Below are positions 34,102-42,523 of a stretch of DNA of 64,000 nucleotides, one piece after another; the first letter of the stretch is position 1; each line of letters opens with the position of its first letter. The notes under the pieces are model-generated. The model was not told the DNA's origin. It did no database searches and saw only the letters and a program-made list of their open reading frames with translations. The stretch covers positions 1-64,000 of the forward strand of contig NZ_JAFCME010000023.1 in assembly GCF_018130065.1 (NCBI RefSeq), in the 5' to 3' direction. The translations under genes were made by a program, and so were the position numbers. Source of the DNA: Bradyrhizobium sp. AUGA SZCCT0158 (GTDB lineage: Bacteria; Pseudomonadota; Alphaproteobacteria; Rhizobiales; Xanthobacteraceae).

Positions 34102-34749
34102 TCAGTAATCCAGCCGCCCGAATAATTCCCCGAACGGAATCATGATGTGGGTCCGGTACGCCTCGCGCGTTTGCAAGGCGCGGTACCAGCGCTCGACCTG
34201 CGGCAATGACGGGCGGTCGATTTCCAGCTCGAAGTAACGGTAGAGCGACGTCCCGGCCGTGATGTCGGCAAGCGACAAGGACTCGCCGAGCAGGAAGCTA
34301 CGCCCCTCCAGCAACCGGTCGAGTTTTTCGAAATTCCTGGCGCAACGCGCCAATGCGGCCTTGATCGCCGGCCAGTTTCGCTTGTCTTCCGGTGTCCGGT
34401 AAAATCCCCAGAACACACCGGTGAGGAAATCCGGTTGCAGCGCGGTTTGCGACCAATCCATCCAGCCGTCGACGGCGGCACGGACGACGGGATCATCTGA
34501 CCAGAATCGACCAGCGCCGTGGCGCGCGGCCAGATATCGGAGGATCGCATGCGATTCCCACACAATGGTCTCGCCGTCCTTGACGACGGGAATGCGGCCG
34601 TGCGGGTTCATCGCCAGAAACGCCGGCGCATCGAGTCCGCCCGCCGAGCCGCCGGCATCGATATGTTCATGCGCGAGTTCAAGCTCACCGATCAGCCACA
34701 TGACTTTCTGGACGTTGAATGAACTGCGGCGTCCCCAGACCTTGAGCAT
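34102..34749 (-). CDS. Glutathione S-transferase
   Basis: A 215-residue protein with GST layout: N-terminal thioredoxin-like half (LKVWGRRSSFNVQKVMWLI; Ser likely catalytic, near SSFNVQK), then cis-Pro in NPHGRIPVV and VWESHAILRYLA, and an all-helix C-terminal half. ATG 34749 follows GGAGAAAGAGA. It lies 14 bases after the LysR gene, so the two form one transcript. The substrate is not known. Confidence 0.88.
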   Translation of the reverse strand: MLKVWGRRSSFNVQKVMWLIGELELAHEHIDAGGSAGGLDAPAFLAMNPHGRIPVVKDGETIVWESHAILRYLAARHGAGRFWSDDPVVRAAVDGWMDWSQTALQPDFLTGVFWGFYRTPEDKRNWPAIKAALARCARNFEKLDRLLEGRSFLLGESLSLADITAGTSLYRYFELEIDRPSLPQVERWYRALQTREAYRTHIMIPFGELFGRLDY

Positions 34750-34763
34750 TCTCTTTCTCCAAA

Positions 34764-35657
34764 TTACTTCGGCGCCATCCTGCGCAGATGTTCCACCAAC
34801 TGCTGCGCCGGCTTCGGCAGCGACTTGAAACTGCGGGCGCAGATCGCAAGTCTGCGGTTGGCCCAGGGATCCCTGATCCTGACGACGCTGATCTTCATCG
34901 ACCGCGCGCAGCGCCTGGCCGCTACTTCCGGCATCACGGCGACACCGATGCCGGCAGAAACCATCTGCCCGATCGCATCGAAATTGTTGAGCCGGGCGCG
35001 AAACCGCAAGCGTGCACCGAGCCGCGCGGCGTGGCCGGTGACATGGGCGTGCAGCGCGCTCGAAGTGATCAGGCCGACGAAATCCCGCTCCACCACCTCG
35101 CGGAAATCGACCTGCCGCCGGTTCGACAGTTCGTCTTGGCGCGCGGTGACCAGCACCAGGCGGTCTTCGCTGTAGGGGATCCGCTCGATGCCGTCGGGCA
35201 GCGCGTGTTCGGCGGCGAGCCCCAGATGAGCGGCGCCGCTGGCGATGGCCCGCGCGATGTCGGCGCTTTCGCGCTCCTCGACGTCGATCGAAATATGCGG
35301 ATGCTGGCTCAGGAACGCGGCCAGCGCCTTCGGCAGATATTCCGACAGGCCGGAGGTGTTGGCGAGGAAGCGGACGGTGGCCTTGACGCCGCGCGAGAAC
35401 GCGGCGAGATCGCCGCGCATCGCGTCCACATTGTGCATGACGATGCGAGCATGATCGAGCAGGCTTTCGCCGGCCGGCGTCAGTTCGACGCCGCGGCGGC
35501 CACGCTGCAGCAGTGACACGCCGAGCGCGGCTTCCAGGCCCTTGATGCGCGCGCTGGCCGAGGCCAGCGCCAGATGCACGCGGTTCGCGCCATTGGTGAT
35601 GCTGCGCGTCTCGGCCACCGCGATAAAGAGCTGTAGGTCGACCAGATCGAAGCGCAT
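34764..35657 (-). CDS. LysR family regulator
   Basis: About 297 residues. N-terminal winged helix-turn-helix (FDLVDLQLFIAVAETRSITN, then GANRVHLALASASARIKGLE) and a C-terminal co-inducer-binding half. ATG 35657; a GTG just upstream (35660) is the alternative. It controls the divergent TauE/SafE gene, the GST behind it, or both. Two dyads lie in the gap before the TauE/SafE gene. Confidence 0.9.
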   Translation of the reverse strand: MRFDLVDLQLFIAVAETRSITNGANRVHLALASASARIKGLEAALGVSLLQRGRRGVELTPAGESLLDHARIVMHNVDAMRGDLAAFSRGVKATVRFLANTSGLSEYLPKALAAFLSQHPHISIDVEERESADIARAIASGAAHLGLAAEHALPDGIERIPYSEDRLVLVTARQDELSNRRQVDFREVVERDFVGLITSSALHAHVTGHAARLGARLRFRARLNNFDAIGQMVSAGIGVAVMPEVAARRCARSMKISVVRIRDPWANRRLAICARSFKSLPKPAQQLVEHLRRMAPK

Positions 35658-35677
35658 CACGAATTCCGATATCTGCC

Positions 35678-35732
35678 TTCGGCGTAGCCGAATGCTGTCT
35701 CCGTAATCTCCAGATTGTGCCTGATAGCACGA
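35678..35732. promoter_or_regulatory. Candidate LysR operator dyads
   Basis: In the 92-base divergent gap, TTCGGC-GTA-GCCGAA (35678-35692) is a perfect dyad, and GTGC-CTGATA-GCAC (35717-35730) is an interrupted one. They are the likely binding sites for the LysR regulator. Confidence 0.5.
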
Positions 35733-35749
35733 TCGGTCAATGTGGCCGC

Positions 35750-36502
35750 ATGATCGATTCCATGCTCATTCTCATTGCGGCCGCGTTCCTGCTCGCCGGT
35801 TTCATCAAGGGCGTCATCGGGCTCGGCCTGCCGACGGTGTCGATGGGGCTGCTCGCGGTAACGATGCCGCCCGGCCAGGCGATCGCGATCGTGATCGTTC
35901 CGGCGATCGTCACCAACATCTGGCAGACCTTCGGCGGCCCTTATCTGCGCGACATCATGCGGCGGCTGTGGCCGCTGATGGTCGGCACCGTGATCGGCAT
36001 CTGGCTCAACGGCGGGCTCTTGACCGGGCCCTATGCGGCCTATGGCACCGTCATCCTCGGCGTGCTGCTGGTGATCTATGCCATCGTCGGCCTGTGCAAA
36101 TTCAGCTTCAAGGTCGCGCAACGCGACGAGAAGTGGATCGGCGGCATCGTCGGCCTTGTCACCGGCGTGATCTCGGCCGCGACCGGCGTTCAGGTCATCC
36201 CGTCAATGCCGTTCATGCAGGCGATCGGCATGCAGAAGGACGAACTGGTGCAGGCGCTCGGCGTGTTCTTCACGGTCGCCACCGTGGCGCTCGCCTTCAA
36301 CATCACCGCGGCGGGCCTGCTGACGGCCGCAACCGCGCTGCCGGGCGCGGTGGCGATGGCGGCGTCCTTTGCCGGCATGTTCATCGGCCAGGCGGTGCGA
36401 ACGCGGATGCAGCCGGACGTGTTCCGCCGCTGGTTCCTGATCGCGATGATCTTCCTCGGGCTCTATCTCGCCGTCGGCGGGTTTCTGAAAATTCACGGCT
36501 AG
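35750..36502 (+). CDS. TauE/SafE family transporter (sulfite/organic anion exporter-like)
   Basis: A 250-residue polytopic protein; ATG 35750 is the chosen start, an upstream ATG at 35717 adds 11 polar residues. TauE/SafE marks: LAGFIKGVIGLGLPTVSMGL and, in the second half, GIVGLVTGVISAATGVQVIP. About eight helices. Family members carry sulfite, sulfoacetate or other organic anions; the substrate is unknown. Divergent from the LysR gene. Confidence 0.88.
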   Translation: MIDSMLILIAAAFLLAGFIKGVIGLGLPTVSMGLLAVTMPPGQAIAIVIVPAIVTNIWQTFGGPYLRDIMRRLWPLMVGTVIGIWLNGGLLTGPYAAYGTVILGVLLVIYAIVGLCKFSFKVAQRDEKWIGGIVGLVTGVISAATGVQVIPSMPFMQAIGMQKDELVQALGVFFTVATVALAFNITAAGLLTAATALPGAVAMAASFAGMFIGQAVRTRMQPDVFRRWFLIAMIFLGLYLAVGGFLKIHG

Positions 36503-36574
36503 AACCCGGTTCTGGCTGGATCAGAACCAGGTTCCAGCTATCTTGCTTTGACGCGTTTTCCTGACGCGAACTGG
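36503..36574. repeat. Hairpin plus second copy of the TTGACGCGTTTTC repeat
   Basis: AACCCGGTTCTG-GCTGGAT-CAGAACCAGGTT (36503-36533) is a good hairpin just after the transporter gene. It is followed at 36548-36574 by TTGACGCGTTTTCCTGACGCGAACTGG, close to the element at 24831-24857. Confidence 0.65.
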
Positions 36575-36605
36575 CTTGAAAGGCGCCTCACCCAAATGGG
36601 GTAGA

Positions 36606-37250
36606 TCAGCGGGTCTGCAGCATCGCCACGCGAATCCCGAGATAGATAAACATCCCGCCGAGCACGCGGTTGATCCAGGCGATCACGCGCTGGGAGTGCC
36701 TGATGCGGGAGGCGGCCTTCGACGCAAAGGCTGCGACGCCGAGGCACCACAGCGTGCCATTGAAGATGAAGATCAGGCCGAGGGCCAGGAAGGCCGCCGT
36801 CTTGTGCGGCGAATCGGCGGCTACGAATTGTGGCAGGAACGCCAGGAAGAACAGTGCGACCTTGGGATTGAGGACGTTGGTCAAGGCCCCCTGCCAGAAC
36901 ACGCGGCGCAGCGAGACCGTCCCGTCCTGCACGGCTGCTTCAGCAATTGGGGCCGCGCGCGACAGCAGCATCTGGAAGCCCGTAAACACCAGATAGGCCG
37001 CGCCGACCAGCTTCAGGACCGTAAAGGCCGCCGCCGACGTCATCAGCAGCGCGGACAGGCCAATCGCTGCACCGAACACGTGAACCAGACAGCCACTGCA
37101 GATGCCGAGCGCGGCCGCCGCCCCGCCGCGCCAGCCCAACTGGATGCTGCGGCCGATGATGTAGGCGGTATCGGGGCCCGGCGTGACATTAAGCAGCAAC
37201 CCCGAGAGGATGAACAACCAGAGTTCGTTTATGCCGAGCAGCTCGCCCAT
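36606..37250 (-). CDS. LysE family amino acid exporter
   Basis: A 214-residue membrane protein of the LysE/RhtB family. The N-terminal signature NVTPGPDTAYIIGRSIQLGW and RRVFWQGALTNVLNPKVALFF are diagnostic. Six helices. The start ATG 37250 gives MGELLGINELWLFILSG, typical of the family; an upstream start would add polar residues. It exports amino acids or similar compounds. Confidence 0.9.
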   Translation of the reverse strand: MGELLGINELWLFILSGLLLNVTPGPDTAYIIGRSIQLGWRGGAAAALGICSGCLVHVFGAAIGLSALLMTSAAAFTVLKLVGAAYLVFTGFQMLLSRAAPIAEAAVQDGTVSLRRVFWQGALTNVLNPKVALFFLAFLPQFVAADSPHKTAAFLALGLIFIFNGTLWCLGVAAFASKAASRIRHSQRVIAWINRVLGGMFIYLGIRVAMLQTR

Positions 37251-37425
37251 GATTTTGACCAGTTCCCTCGTGACAATCCATTGGTCCAGCGCATGCCAAT
37301 CGCAATTGGATTGCGTTACTATCACTTCTGGATCGGCCTTCCGCCAGATACAGCGTATTTAATAATCATTGGAATCGCTTGGCCGACCGCATAGTGGTAT
37401 GCAAGCGCGGGAGTTTTAGGGATAC

Positions 37426-39225
37426 ATGGAAAGACGGCTAGCCGCCATCGTTTGCGCTGATGTCGCCGGCTATTCCCGCATGATGGGAGCCGACGAGGCG
37501 GGCACGCATGCCACCTTCAAGGCTCACCGCACCGCGATCTACCCGATCATCCTCAACCATGGCGGCCGTCTGGTGAAGAACACCGGCGATGGCTTCCTGC
37601 TGGAGTTTCCCAGCATCGTCGGCGCCATCGAGGCCGCGGTCGCGATGCAGATGATGATGGCCGAACGAAACCATCATTTGCCCACCGACCGTGTGATGCA
37701 ATTCCGTATGGGCATCCATATGGGCGACGTGATGGCCGACGAGGACGAGGTGTTCGGCGACGACGTCAACATCGCGGTCCGGCTCGAATCGGTGGCCGCC
37801 CCGGGCGGCGTGGCTGTGTCGGGCAAGGCCTATGGCGAGGCCGGCAAGCGCCTCAGCGTGCCCTTCATCGACGCCGGCCCGCACCGGTTCAAGAACATCG
37901 AGGAGCCGGTCAGCGTCTGGTCCTGGGAGCCTGAGGGCGCCGACCACCGCAGCCGCGAGGCGAGGGATCCCGCGAACCTGCCTGCGCAATACCGGACCGC
38001 GATCGTCGGCGTGCTGCCGTTCGCCAATCTGAGCGAGAGCGCCGACGAGTATTTCTCCGACGGCCTCACCGAGGACCTGATCCACGCATTGTCGCTGCAA
38101 TCGTTCTACCGGGTGCTGAGCCGCAACTCGACGTTCTCCTTCAAGGGCAAGAACCTGAGCACGCGCCTGATCGCGCGCGAGATCGACGCGAGCTACCTGA
38201 TCCAGGGCTCGGTGCGCCGCGCCGGCAGCAAGATCCGCGTCACCGCCGAGCTGATCGCGCCCGAGAACGGCGAGCAATTATGGACCGGCCGCTACGACCG
38301 CGACATGGGCGACCTGTTCGCGATGCAGGACGAGATCACCACCAGCCTGTCGGCGGCGATCGCGGCCGAGATCTACCGGGCCGAGGCTTCCGCCCCTCCC
38401 CGGCCGTCGTCGAATGACCTGACCGCATGGGACCGCTTCCTCAAGGGGCTTTCCTATTATTACCTGCAGACCAAAGCCGATTTCGAAACCTCGATCGGCC
38501 TGTTCAGGGAGGCGATCGCGCTCGATCCGACGCTGTCGATCGCCCGCGCCTATCTCGCCACCATCATGATGCAGAGCATCCAGTTCGGATGGATCAAGAG
38601 CACGCGCGAACTGTGGACCACGGCGATGGATCTGGCCGAGAGCAGCGTCAGGCTTGATCCGCGCTCGTCCTTTGCCTTCCAGATCGTCGCCTATCTGCAC
38701 GCCCTGGAAGGGCATCACGAGGTCTCCATGGATGCCGCGAACCGGGCGGTCGGGCTGAACCCCTACGACATGGGCGCCCGCGGTGTTCTCGGCTTCTGTT
38801 ATTTTTACGCAGGCGACCATCGCCAGGCCATCGAACTGATTTCAATGGCGGCGCAGCGCGGGAATTCCGACCCGCGCTATCAATGGGCAGGGGTGAATGC
38901 GTTCGCCCATTACCTCGTCGGCCAGTATGACGCCTCGCTGTCCTGGGCCCGCGAACAGCTGTACCTCAATCCCAATCATCTTCAGGCGCTCGCGATTCGC
39001 GCAGCCGCGCTCGCCCAGCTCGGGCGCGCCGAGGAAGCAACCAACGCCACTGAAGTCCTGCTGCACAATTATCCGAGCTTTACCGTCGAACGCCATTTGA
39101 GCAATTTCCATTGGAAACGGCCCGACGACATCGCCCATTACCGCGACGGCCTGCTGAAGGCCGGCGTTCCCTCCACCAGATTGACGCTCGTCGAGTCGGC
39201 GCCGAAGCTTGCCGCCGATTCCTGA
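37426..39225 (+). CDS. Class III adenylate/guanylate cyclase fused to TolB/FlgO-like and TPR regions
   Basis: A 599-residue protein. N-terminal class III cyclase domain: metal Asp12 (VCADVAGYSRMMGADEAGT) and Asp55 (KNTGDGFLLEF), and FGDDVNIAVRLESVAAPGGV. The two Asp residues needed for catalysis are kept. Residues ~200-310 are TolB/FlgO-like (VGVLPFANLSESADEYFSDG), then TPR repeats to the end. Rhizobia have many such cyclases. It makes cAMP or cGMP; the sensed signal is unknown. The C-terminal layout parallels the CadC-like regulator at 689-2335. Confidence 0.9.
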   Translation: MERRLAAIVCADVAGYSRMMGADEAGTHATFKAHRTAIYPIILNHGGRLVKNTGDGFLLEFPSIVGAIEAAVAMQMMMAERNHHLPTDRVMQFRMGIHMGDVMADEDEVFGDDVNIAVRLESVAAPGGVAVSGKAYGEAGKRLSVPFIDAGPHRFKNIEEPVSVWSWEPEGADHRSREARDPANLPAQYRTAIVGVLPFANLSESADEYFSDGLTEDLIHALSLQSFYRVLSRNSTFSFKGKNLSTRLIAREIDASYLIQGSVRRAGSKIRVTAELIAPENGEQLWTGRYDRDMGDLFAMQDEITTSLSAAIAAEIYRAEASAPPRPSSNDLTAWDRFLKGLSYYYLQTKADFETSIGLFREAIALDPTLSIARAYLATIMMQSIQFGWIKSTRELWTTAMDLAESSVRLDPRSSFAFQIVAYLHALEGHHEVSMDAANRAVGLNPYDMGARGVLGFCYFYAGDHRQAIELISMAAQRGNSDPRYQWAGVNAFAHYLVGQYDASLSWAREQLYLNPNHLQALAIRAAALAQLGRAEEATNATEVLLHNYPSFTVERHLSNFHWKRPDDIAHYRDGLLKAGVPSTRLTLVESAPKLAADS

Positions 39226-39426
39226 AGCGGCCGCGTTGCTTTGCGCCATTTTGTTATCCCGGCCGGCGCGCCTTCGGCCGCTGGTTGACACGGCTTCGAA
39301 TCCGGCGAAAACTTGGTTGCACCCTGAAGTAGTACACGACCGGCGGATTCTCTTTTCGAATCCATTCCCCTTCAGACCGAGGCCGATTGTCTTTTTCATA
39401 TTCGCTGCCTTTTCAGGATTGGATCC

Positions 39427-40062
39427 ATGCCAGACCAAGCACCGGCCACGCAGATCGCCGTCTCCAAGAATAATCCCTGCCCGTTCCTGCGCGCGCTGGT
39501 CGCGAACGGCTATGTCGACGGCCACATCGTGCCGCTCGGTACGCTGACCGAAGACATCGGGCTGGCGAGCGGCAAAACCGGAATGGGTTTGATCCGGGCG
39601 AAGGTGCTCACCTACGGAATTGCGATGATCGCAAACGGCCACCCCTTGAGGAGCGTGACATCAGGCGCAATTCTCGATGAATTGCGCAACGGCCCGCTCG
39701 ACAAGCATGGCGCTGGCTCCCGCATCCTCGAAGTGGATGGACAGGTCAATCTGGAGCAGATCGAACGCTTCGCGAGCTTCGGCCAGGAATACCGTAATCC
39801 CGATGGCGGCACCGAGCCCGGGCTGAACGCCAAGCAGATCGAGACCTTCATGGCGGACAATCTGAAGCGCGACGGCGATAAGGCGCGCTGGACCTATCCG
39901 ATCATGATGAAGGGCGAATGGCCGGTCCTGCTCGACATTCTCGGCAAGGGCGACGGCGAGACGCGCTACCTCAGCGTGGCGGAAGTCAGGACCCTCTTCG
40001 TGGAGCGGCGGTTGCCCGAGCGGATCACGGCGCGGCTGCCGAAGCCACAGGCCGGAAGATAA
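39427..40062 (+). CDS. Possible heme-thiolate peroxidase-like (Peroxidase_2-like) protein
   Basis: A 211-residue protein. The segment NPCPFLRALVANGYVDGH near residue 18 resembles the PCPxLxALANHGYxPxxG motif of chloroperoxidase/unspecific peroxygenase, where the Cys is the proximal heme ligand. Downstream, RILEVDGQVNLEQIERF resembles the E-H-D-x-S-L-x-R segment. No signal peptide. Bacterial members of this family are little studied, so the match is tentative. It lies 201 bases after the cyclase gene. Confidence 0.5.
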   Translation: MPDQAPATQIAVSKNNPCPFLRALVANGYVDGHIVPLGTLTEDIGLASGKTGMGLIRAKVLTYGIAMIANGHPLRSVTSGAILDELRNGPLDKHGAGSRILEVDGQVNLEQIERFASFGQEYRNPDGGTEPGLNAKQIETFMADNLKRDGDKARWTYPIMMKGEWPVLLDILGKGDGETRYLSVAEVRTLFVERRLPERITARLPKPQAGR

Positions 40063-40096
40063 CTACCGACGGCCGCTGCGGCTGGCCACGCATTCG

Positions 40097-40507
40097 CTAC
40101 GGCTTCGGCCCGTAGCCCGGAACCCATTTTTCATGCTGGGGCAAGTCGTCATGAATCGTCCACCAGGGCGCACGCGACGACGTAAATACGTGCAGGCGCG
40201 GCCGAACCTTGGGATCGTCGTCGAACAAACCGGCGGGGATACTGACCGTCTCCAGATAGCTTGCCTTGCCTGGCGTCAGGCAACCGCAGATCTTGCAACG
40301 ATAGCGGAAACTGCCGGGTGCGGATTCATAGCGCACGGTCATGTCCTCGCCTGCCGAAAATCGGAACTTGTCCACTTCGACATGAGCGTATGTTGCGAAT
40401 GCTGCGCCGGTAAGCTTGCGGCAATTGGCACAATGGCAGTGTGTGATCGATCGCACTTTATCGACTTCAAACCTGACCGCGCCGCACAGGCAGCTTCCAC
40501 GAATCAT
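40097..40507 (-). CDS. GFA family zinc protein (glutathione-dependent formaldehyde-activating-like)
   Basis: A 136-residue protein with the GFA zinc pattern: GSCLCGAVRFEV at the start, CHCANCRKLTG at ~24-34, and CKICGCLTP in the middle. Fold is the Mss4-like beta tent. Most family members are not proved to act on formaldehyde. It is convergent with the gene at 39427-40062 (34 bases apart). Confidence 0.88.
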   Translation of the reverse strand: MIRGSCLCGAVRFEVDKVRSITHCHCANCRKLTGAAFATYAHVEVDKFRFSAGEDMTVRYESAPGSFRYRCKICGCLTPGKASYLETVSIPAGLFDDDPKVRPRLHVFTSSRAPWWTIHDDLPQHEKWVPGYGPKP

Positions 40508-40582
40508 GATGGCACCTCCAGACTCGAAATATCGCCAGCGCGGTTCGCGTCCGATTGAACCGGATCAAATCAGGGCAAGCAA

Positions 40583-41530
40583 CTATTTAAACAGCGGCGT
40601 GCCCGGTACGAAGGCGTCGAACGCGGCCCAGAATTGCGAGCGGTAGCGGTCCTGCTCCTGCAGGATCTCGTGCTTGGACCCGGCGATCACCAGATGCGAG
40701 CCGGCGCGCAAATGATAGGCGAATTCCTCGATCGCCGCGGTCGAGACGATGGTGTCGCTGCTGGCGGCCAGCATCAGGATCGGCTGGCGGATTTCGGAAG
40801 GATAGTTCGACGCGCGAAAGCCGTGCATCGCGCGAAACGCCGTGTCGGCCCAGGCGACGGTCGGCGAGCCGATGCCCAGCGTCGGGTCTTCTTCCAGGAT
40901 CGCGGCGTTGCGGGCAAAGCGCACGGGATCGCTGGTGAAGGGATTGTTGATGAAGGACTCGGTGCCGGTCAGCGCGTCGCTGCCTCCAGGCACGTAACGG
41001 CCGCCCTGGCCTGCGAGCCGCAGCACCCGCAACATTGTGCGCGCCACAAACGAGGTCCGGCTTCCCGGCAGATCGATCATCGGCGCCGACAGCACCATGC
41101 GGTCGAACCAGCGTTTTCCCGCATGCGCGACGCGCAGCATCACCGCACCGCCCATCGAATGCGCCAGCGCGAAATAGGGCGGCGGGCAATCGGGCAGCAC
41201 CACCTGCTGCACGAAGGTTTCGACGTCGATCTCGAAATCGGAGAAATCGCGGACATAACCCTTGCGTGGATCGCGCAAGCGCCGCGAGGAATGACCCTGG
41301 CCGCGCCAGTCGATCATCGCCACCGCGAACCCGCGATCGCGCAGGTCGCGCACCGTCTCGAAATATTTCTCGATCTGCTCGCTGCGGCCCGTGAAGACGC
41401 AGACGGTGCCCTTGCGGCCCGCCGGCGGCGCCCAGCGCGCAAAGCGCAGTTCGGCGCCGTCGGGCGTCTTGATGGTGCCGCTGACGACATCCTCCGGAAC
41501 CGGATTGGCAGGGATCGAGACGAGCGTCAT
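40583..41530 (-). CDS. Alpha/beta hydrolase (lysophospholipase-like)
   Basis: A 315-residue protein. Catalytic marks of the lysophospholipase/monoglyceride lipase type: VFTGRSEQIEKYFETVRDL, AMIDWRGQGHSSR, nucleophile in FALAHSMGGAVML, then AASSDTIVS (Asp) and SKHEILQE (His). No signal peptide. Start ATG 41530 is the first good one; its ribosome site is weak. It is divergent from hsp20. Confidence 0.88.
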   Translation of the reverse strand: MTLVSIPANPVPEDVVSGTIKTPDGAELRFARWAPPAGRKGTVCVFTGRSEQIEKYFETVRDLRDRGFAVAMIDWRGQGHSSRRLRDPRKGYVRDFSDFEIDVETFVQQVVLPDCPPPYFALAHSMGGAVMLRVAHAGKRWFDRMVLSAPMIDLPGSRTSFVARTMLRVLRLAGQGGRYVPGGSDALTGTESFINNPFTSDPVRFARNAAILEEDPTLGIGSPTVAWADTAFRAMHGFRASNYPSEIRQPILMLAASSDTIVSTAAIEEFAYHLRAGSHLVIAGSKHEILQEQDRYRSQFWAAFDAFVPGTPLFK

Positions 41531-41604
41531 GGACGGGGAACCGGCTAGGAAAGGAGGAATGGAAATCAAGGCGAGCGGGCAAAAAGAGGCTCGATTCGGC
41601 CCCT

Positions 41605-41632
41605 CTTGAACGGTGTTCAGCCCCTCCCATAT
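41605..41632 (+). promoter_or_regulatory. Heat-shock (RpoH) promoter of hsp20
   Basis: CTTGAA (41605-41610, -35) and CCCATAT (41626-41632, -10) are separated by 15 bases. This matches the sigma-32 consensus CTTGAA-N13-17-CCCCATNT, and CCCCT precedes the -35. The expected start is near 41640. Confidence 0.7.
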
Positions 41633-41639
41633 CATTTCT

Positions 41640-41776
41640 GTGCAGGCCGCTACCAGTGTTTCGGGAACCCGGACATTTCGTGTTTTGGCTTCAAAACACA
41701 TGGCTGCACATGGACGAAAGCCCGGCCCGATGGCGGGCGGGTTAACTGCAACAGTCGCTCAATGGAGGACTACCTT
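41640..41776 (+). promoter_or_regulatory. ROSE-like RNA thermometer in the hsp20 leader
   Basis: The ~137-base leader folds into several hairpins: CGGGAACCCG (~41662), GTGTTTTG/CAAAACAC (41680-41699) and GCCCG/CGGGC near 41729-41742. The last holds GTCGCTC (41754-41760) opposite GAGGAC (41765-41770, the Shine-Dalgarno). This TCGCT is the ROSE U(C/U)GCU motif, with a G facing a G of the GGAGG site and one bulged C, as in known ROSE elements. When warm, the hairpin would open and free the ribosome site. Confidence 0.7.
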
Positions 41777-42247
41777 ATGCGTACCTACGATCTCGCCCCG
41801 TTTTATCGTTCCACCGTCGGCTTCGACCGCTTCTTCTCCCTGCTCGACCAGGCAGCGTCAGACGGCAGCCCCGGTTATCCCCCCTACAACATCGAGCGCA
41901 CCGGCGAGAACGCCTACCGCATCAGCGTCGCGGTCTCCGGCTTCTCGCAAGGCGAGCTTTCGATCGTCGCCAAGGAAAACACGCTGACGATCAAGGGCGA
42001 GAAGTCTGCCAACGAGAACGGCCAGGACAAATCCGAAGTGCTGTACCGCGGCATCGCCGCGCGCGCCTTCGAACGCGCCTTCCAGCTTGCCGATTTCGTG
42101 CAGGTCAAGAACGCCTCGCTCGAGCACGGCCTGCTCCACGTCGATCTCGTCCGCGAGATTCCCGAGGCCAAGAAGCCGCGCAGCATTCCGATCAGCAACG
42201 GCTCCCAAACCCCGCGGGTCGTCGACAGCTCGGCGGTTGCGGCCTAA
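41777..42247 (+). CDS. Class A small heat-shock protein (Hsp20/IbpA type)
   Basis: A 156-residue protein. The alpha-crystallin domain covers ~40-130 (YNIERTGENAYRISVAVSGF, and LEHGLLHVDLVREIPEAKKP), with an I-x-I-like ending (SIPIS). ATG 41777 follows GGAGG, which is the masked site of the thermometer. Class A small heat-shock proteins of rhizobia hold unfolding proteins. Followed by a strong terminator. Confidence 0.93.
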   Translation: MRTYDLAPFYRSTVGFDRFFSLLDQAASDGSPGYPPYNIERTGENAYRISVAVSGFSQGELSIVAKENTLTIKGEKSANENGQDKSEVLYRGIAARAFERAFQLADFVQVKNASLEHGLLHVDLVREIPEAKKPRSIPISNGSQTPRVVDSSAVAA

Positions 42248-42282
42248 CGCGATCAGGCTTTCAGCAGATATTGGCTGAACGC

Positions 42283-42313
42283 GAAAACGCCCCGGGAAAC
42301 CGGGGCGTTTTTT
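42283..42313 (+). terminator. Terminator of hsp20
   Basis: AACGCCCCGG/CCGGGGCGTT with loop GAAA, then TTTTTTG. Typical Rho-independent terminator, ~36 bases after the stop codon. Confidence 0.93.
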
Positions 42314-42321
42314 GTTGGCGC

Positions 42322-42407
42322 AGTCATTCCGGGATGGTCCGGAGGACCAGACTTCAGATGCGCAATTGCGCATCTGAAGTTCGCGCTTTGCGCGCCCCGG
42401 AATGACG
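42322..42407. repeat. Palindromic intergenic repeat with inner perfect palindrome
   Basis: GTCATTCCGGGATG/CCCCGGAATGAC frame a perfect 28-base palindrome (42351-42378, CTTCAGATGCGCAA and its inverse). The same inner core occurs in the repeat at 58858-59000. Confidence 0.85.
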
Positions 42408-42523
42408 CCATCGAAACTCAGAGAAATTCACACTGCCGTGAGCGCCGTAACGTCACGCCCCGCGCATCGAAACTCCAATCATGGGCAGCGCATCACGCTG
42501 AAAAAATCCACGGAGCAGGTTCG

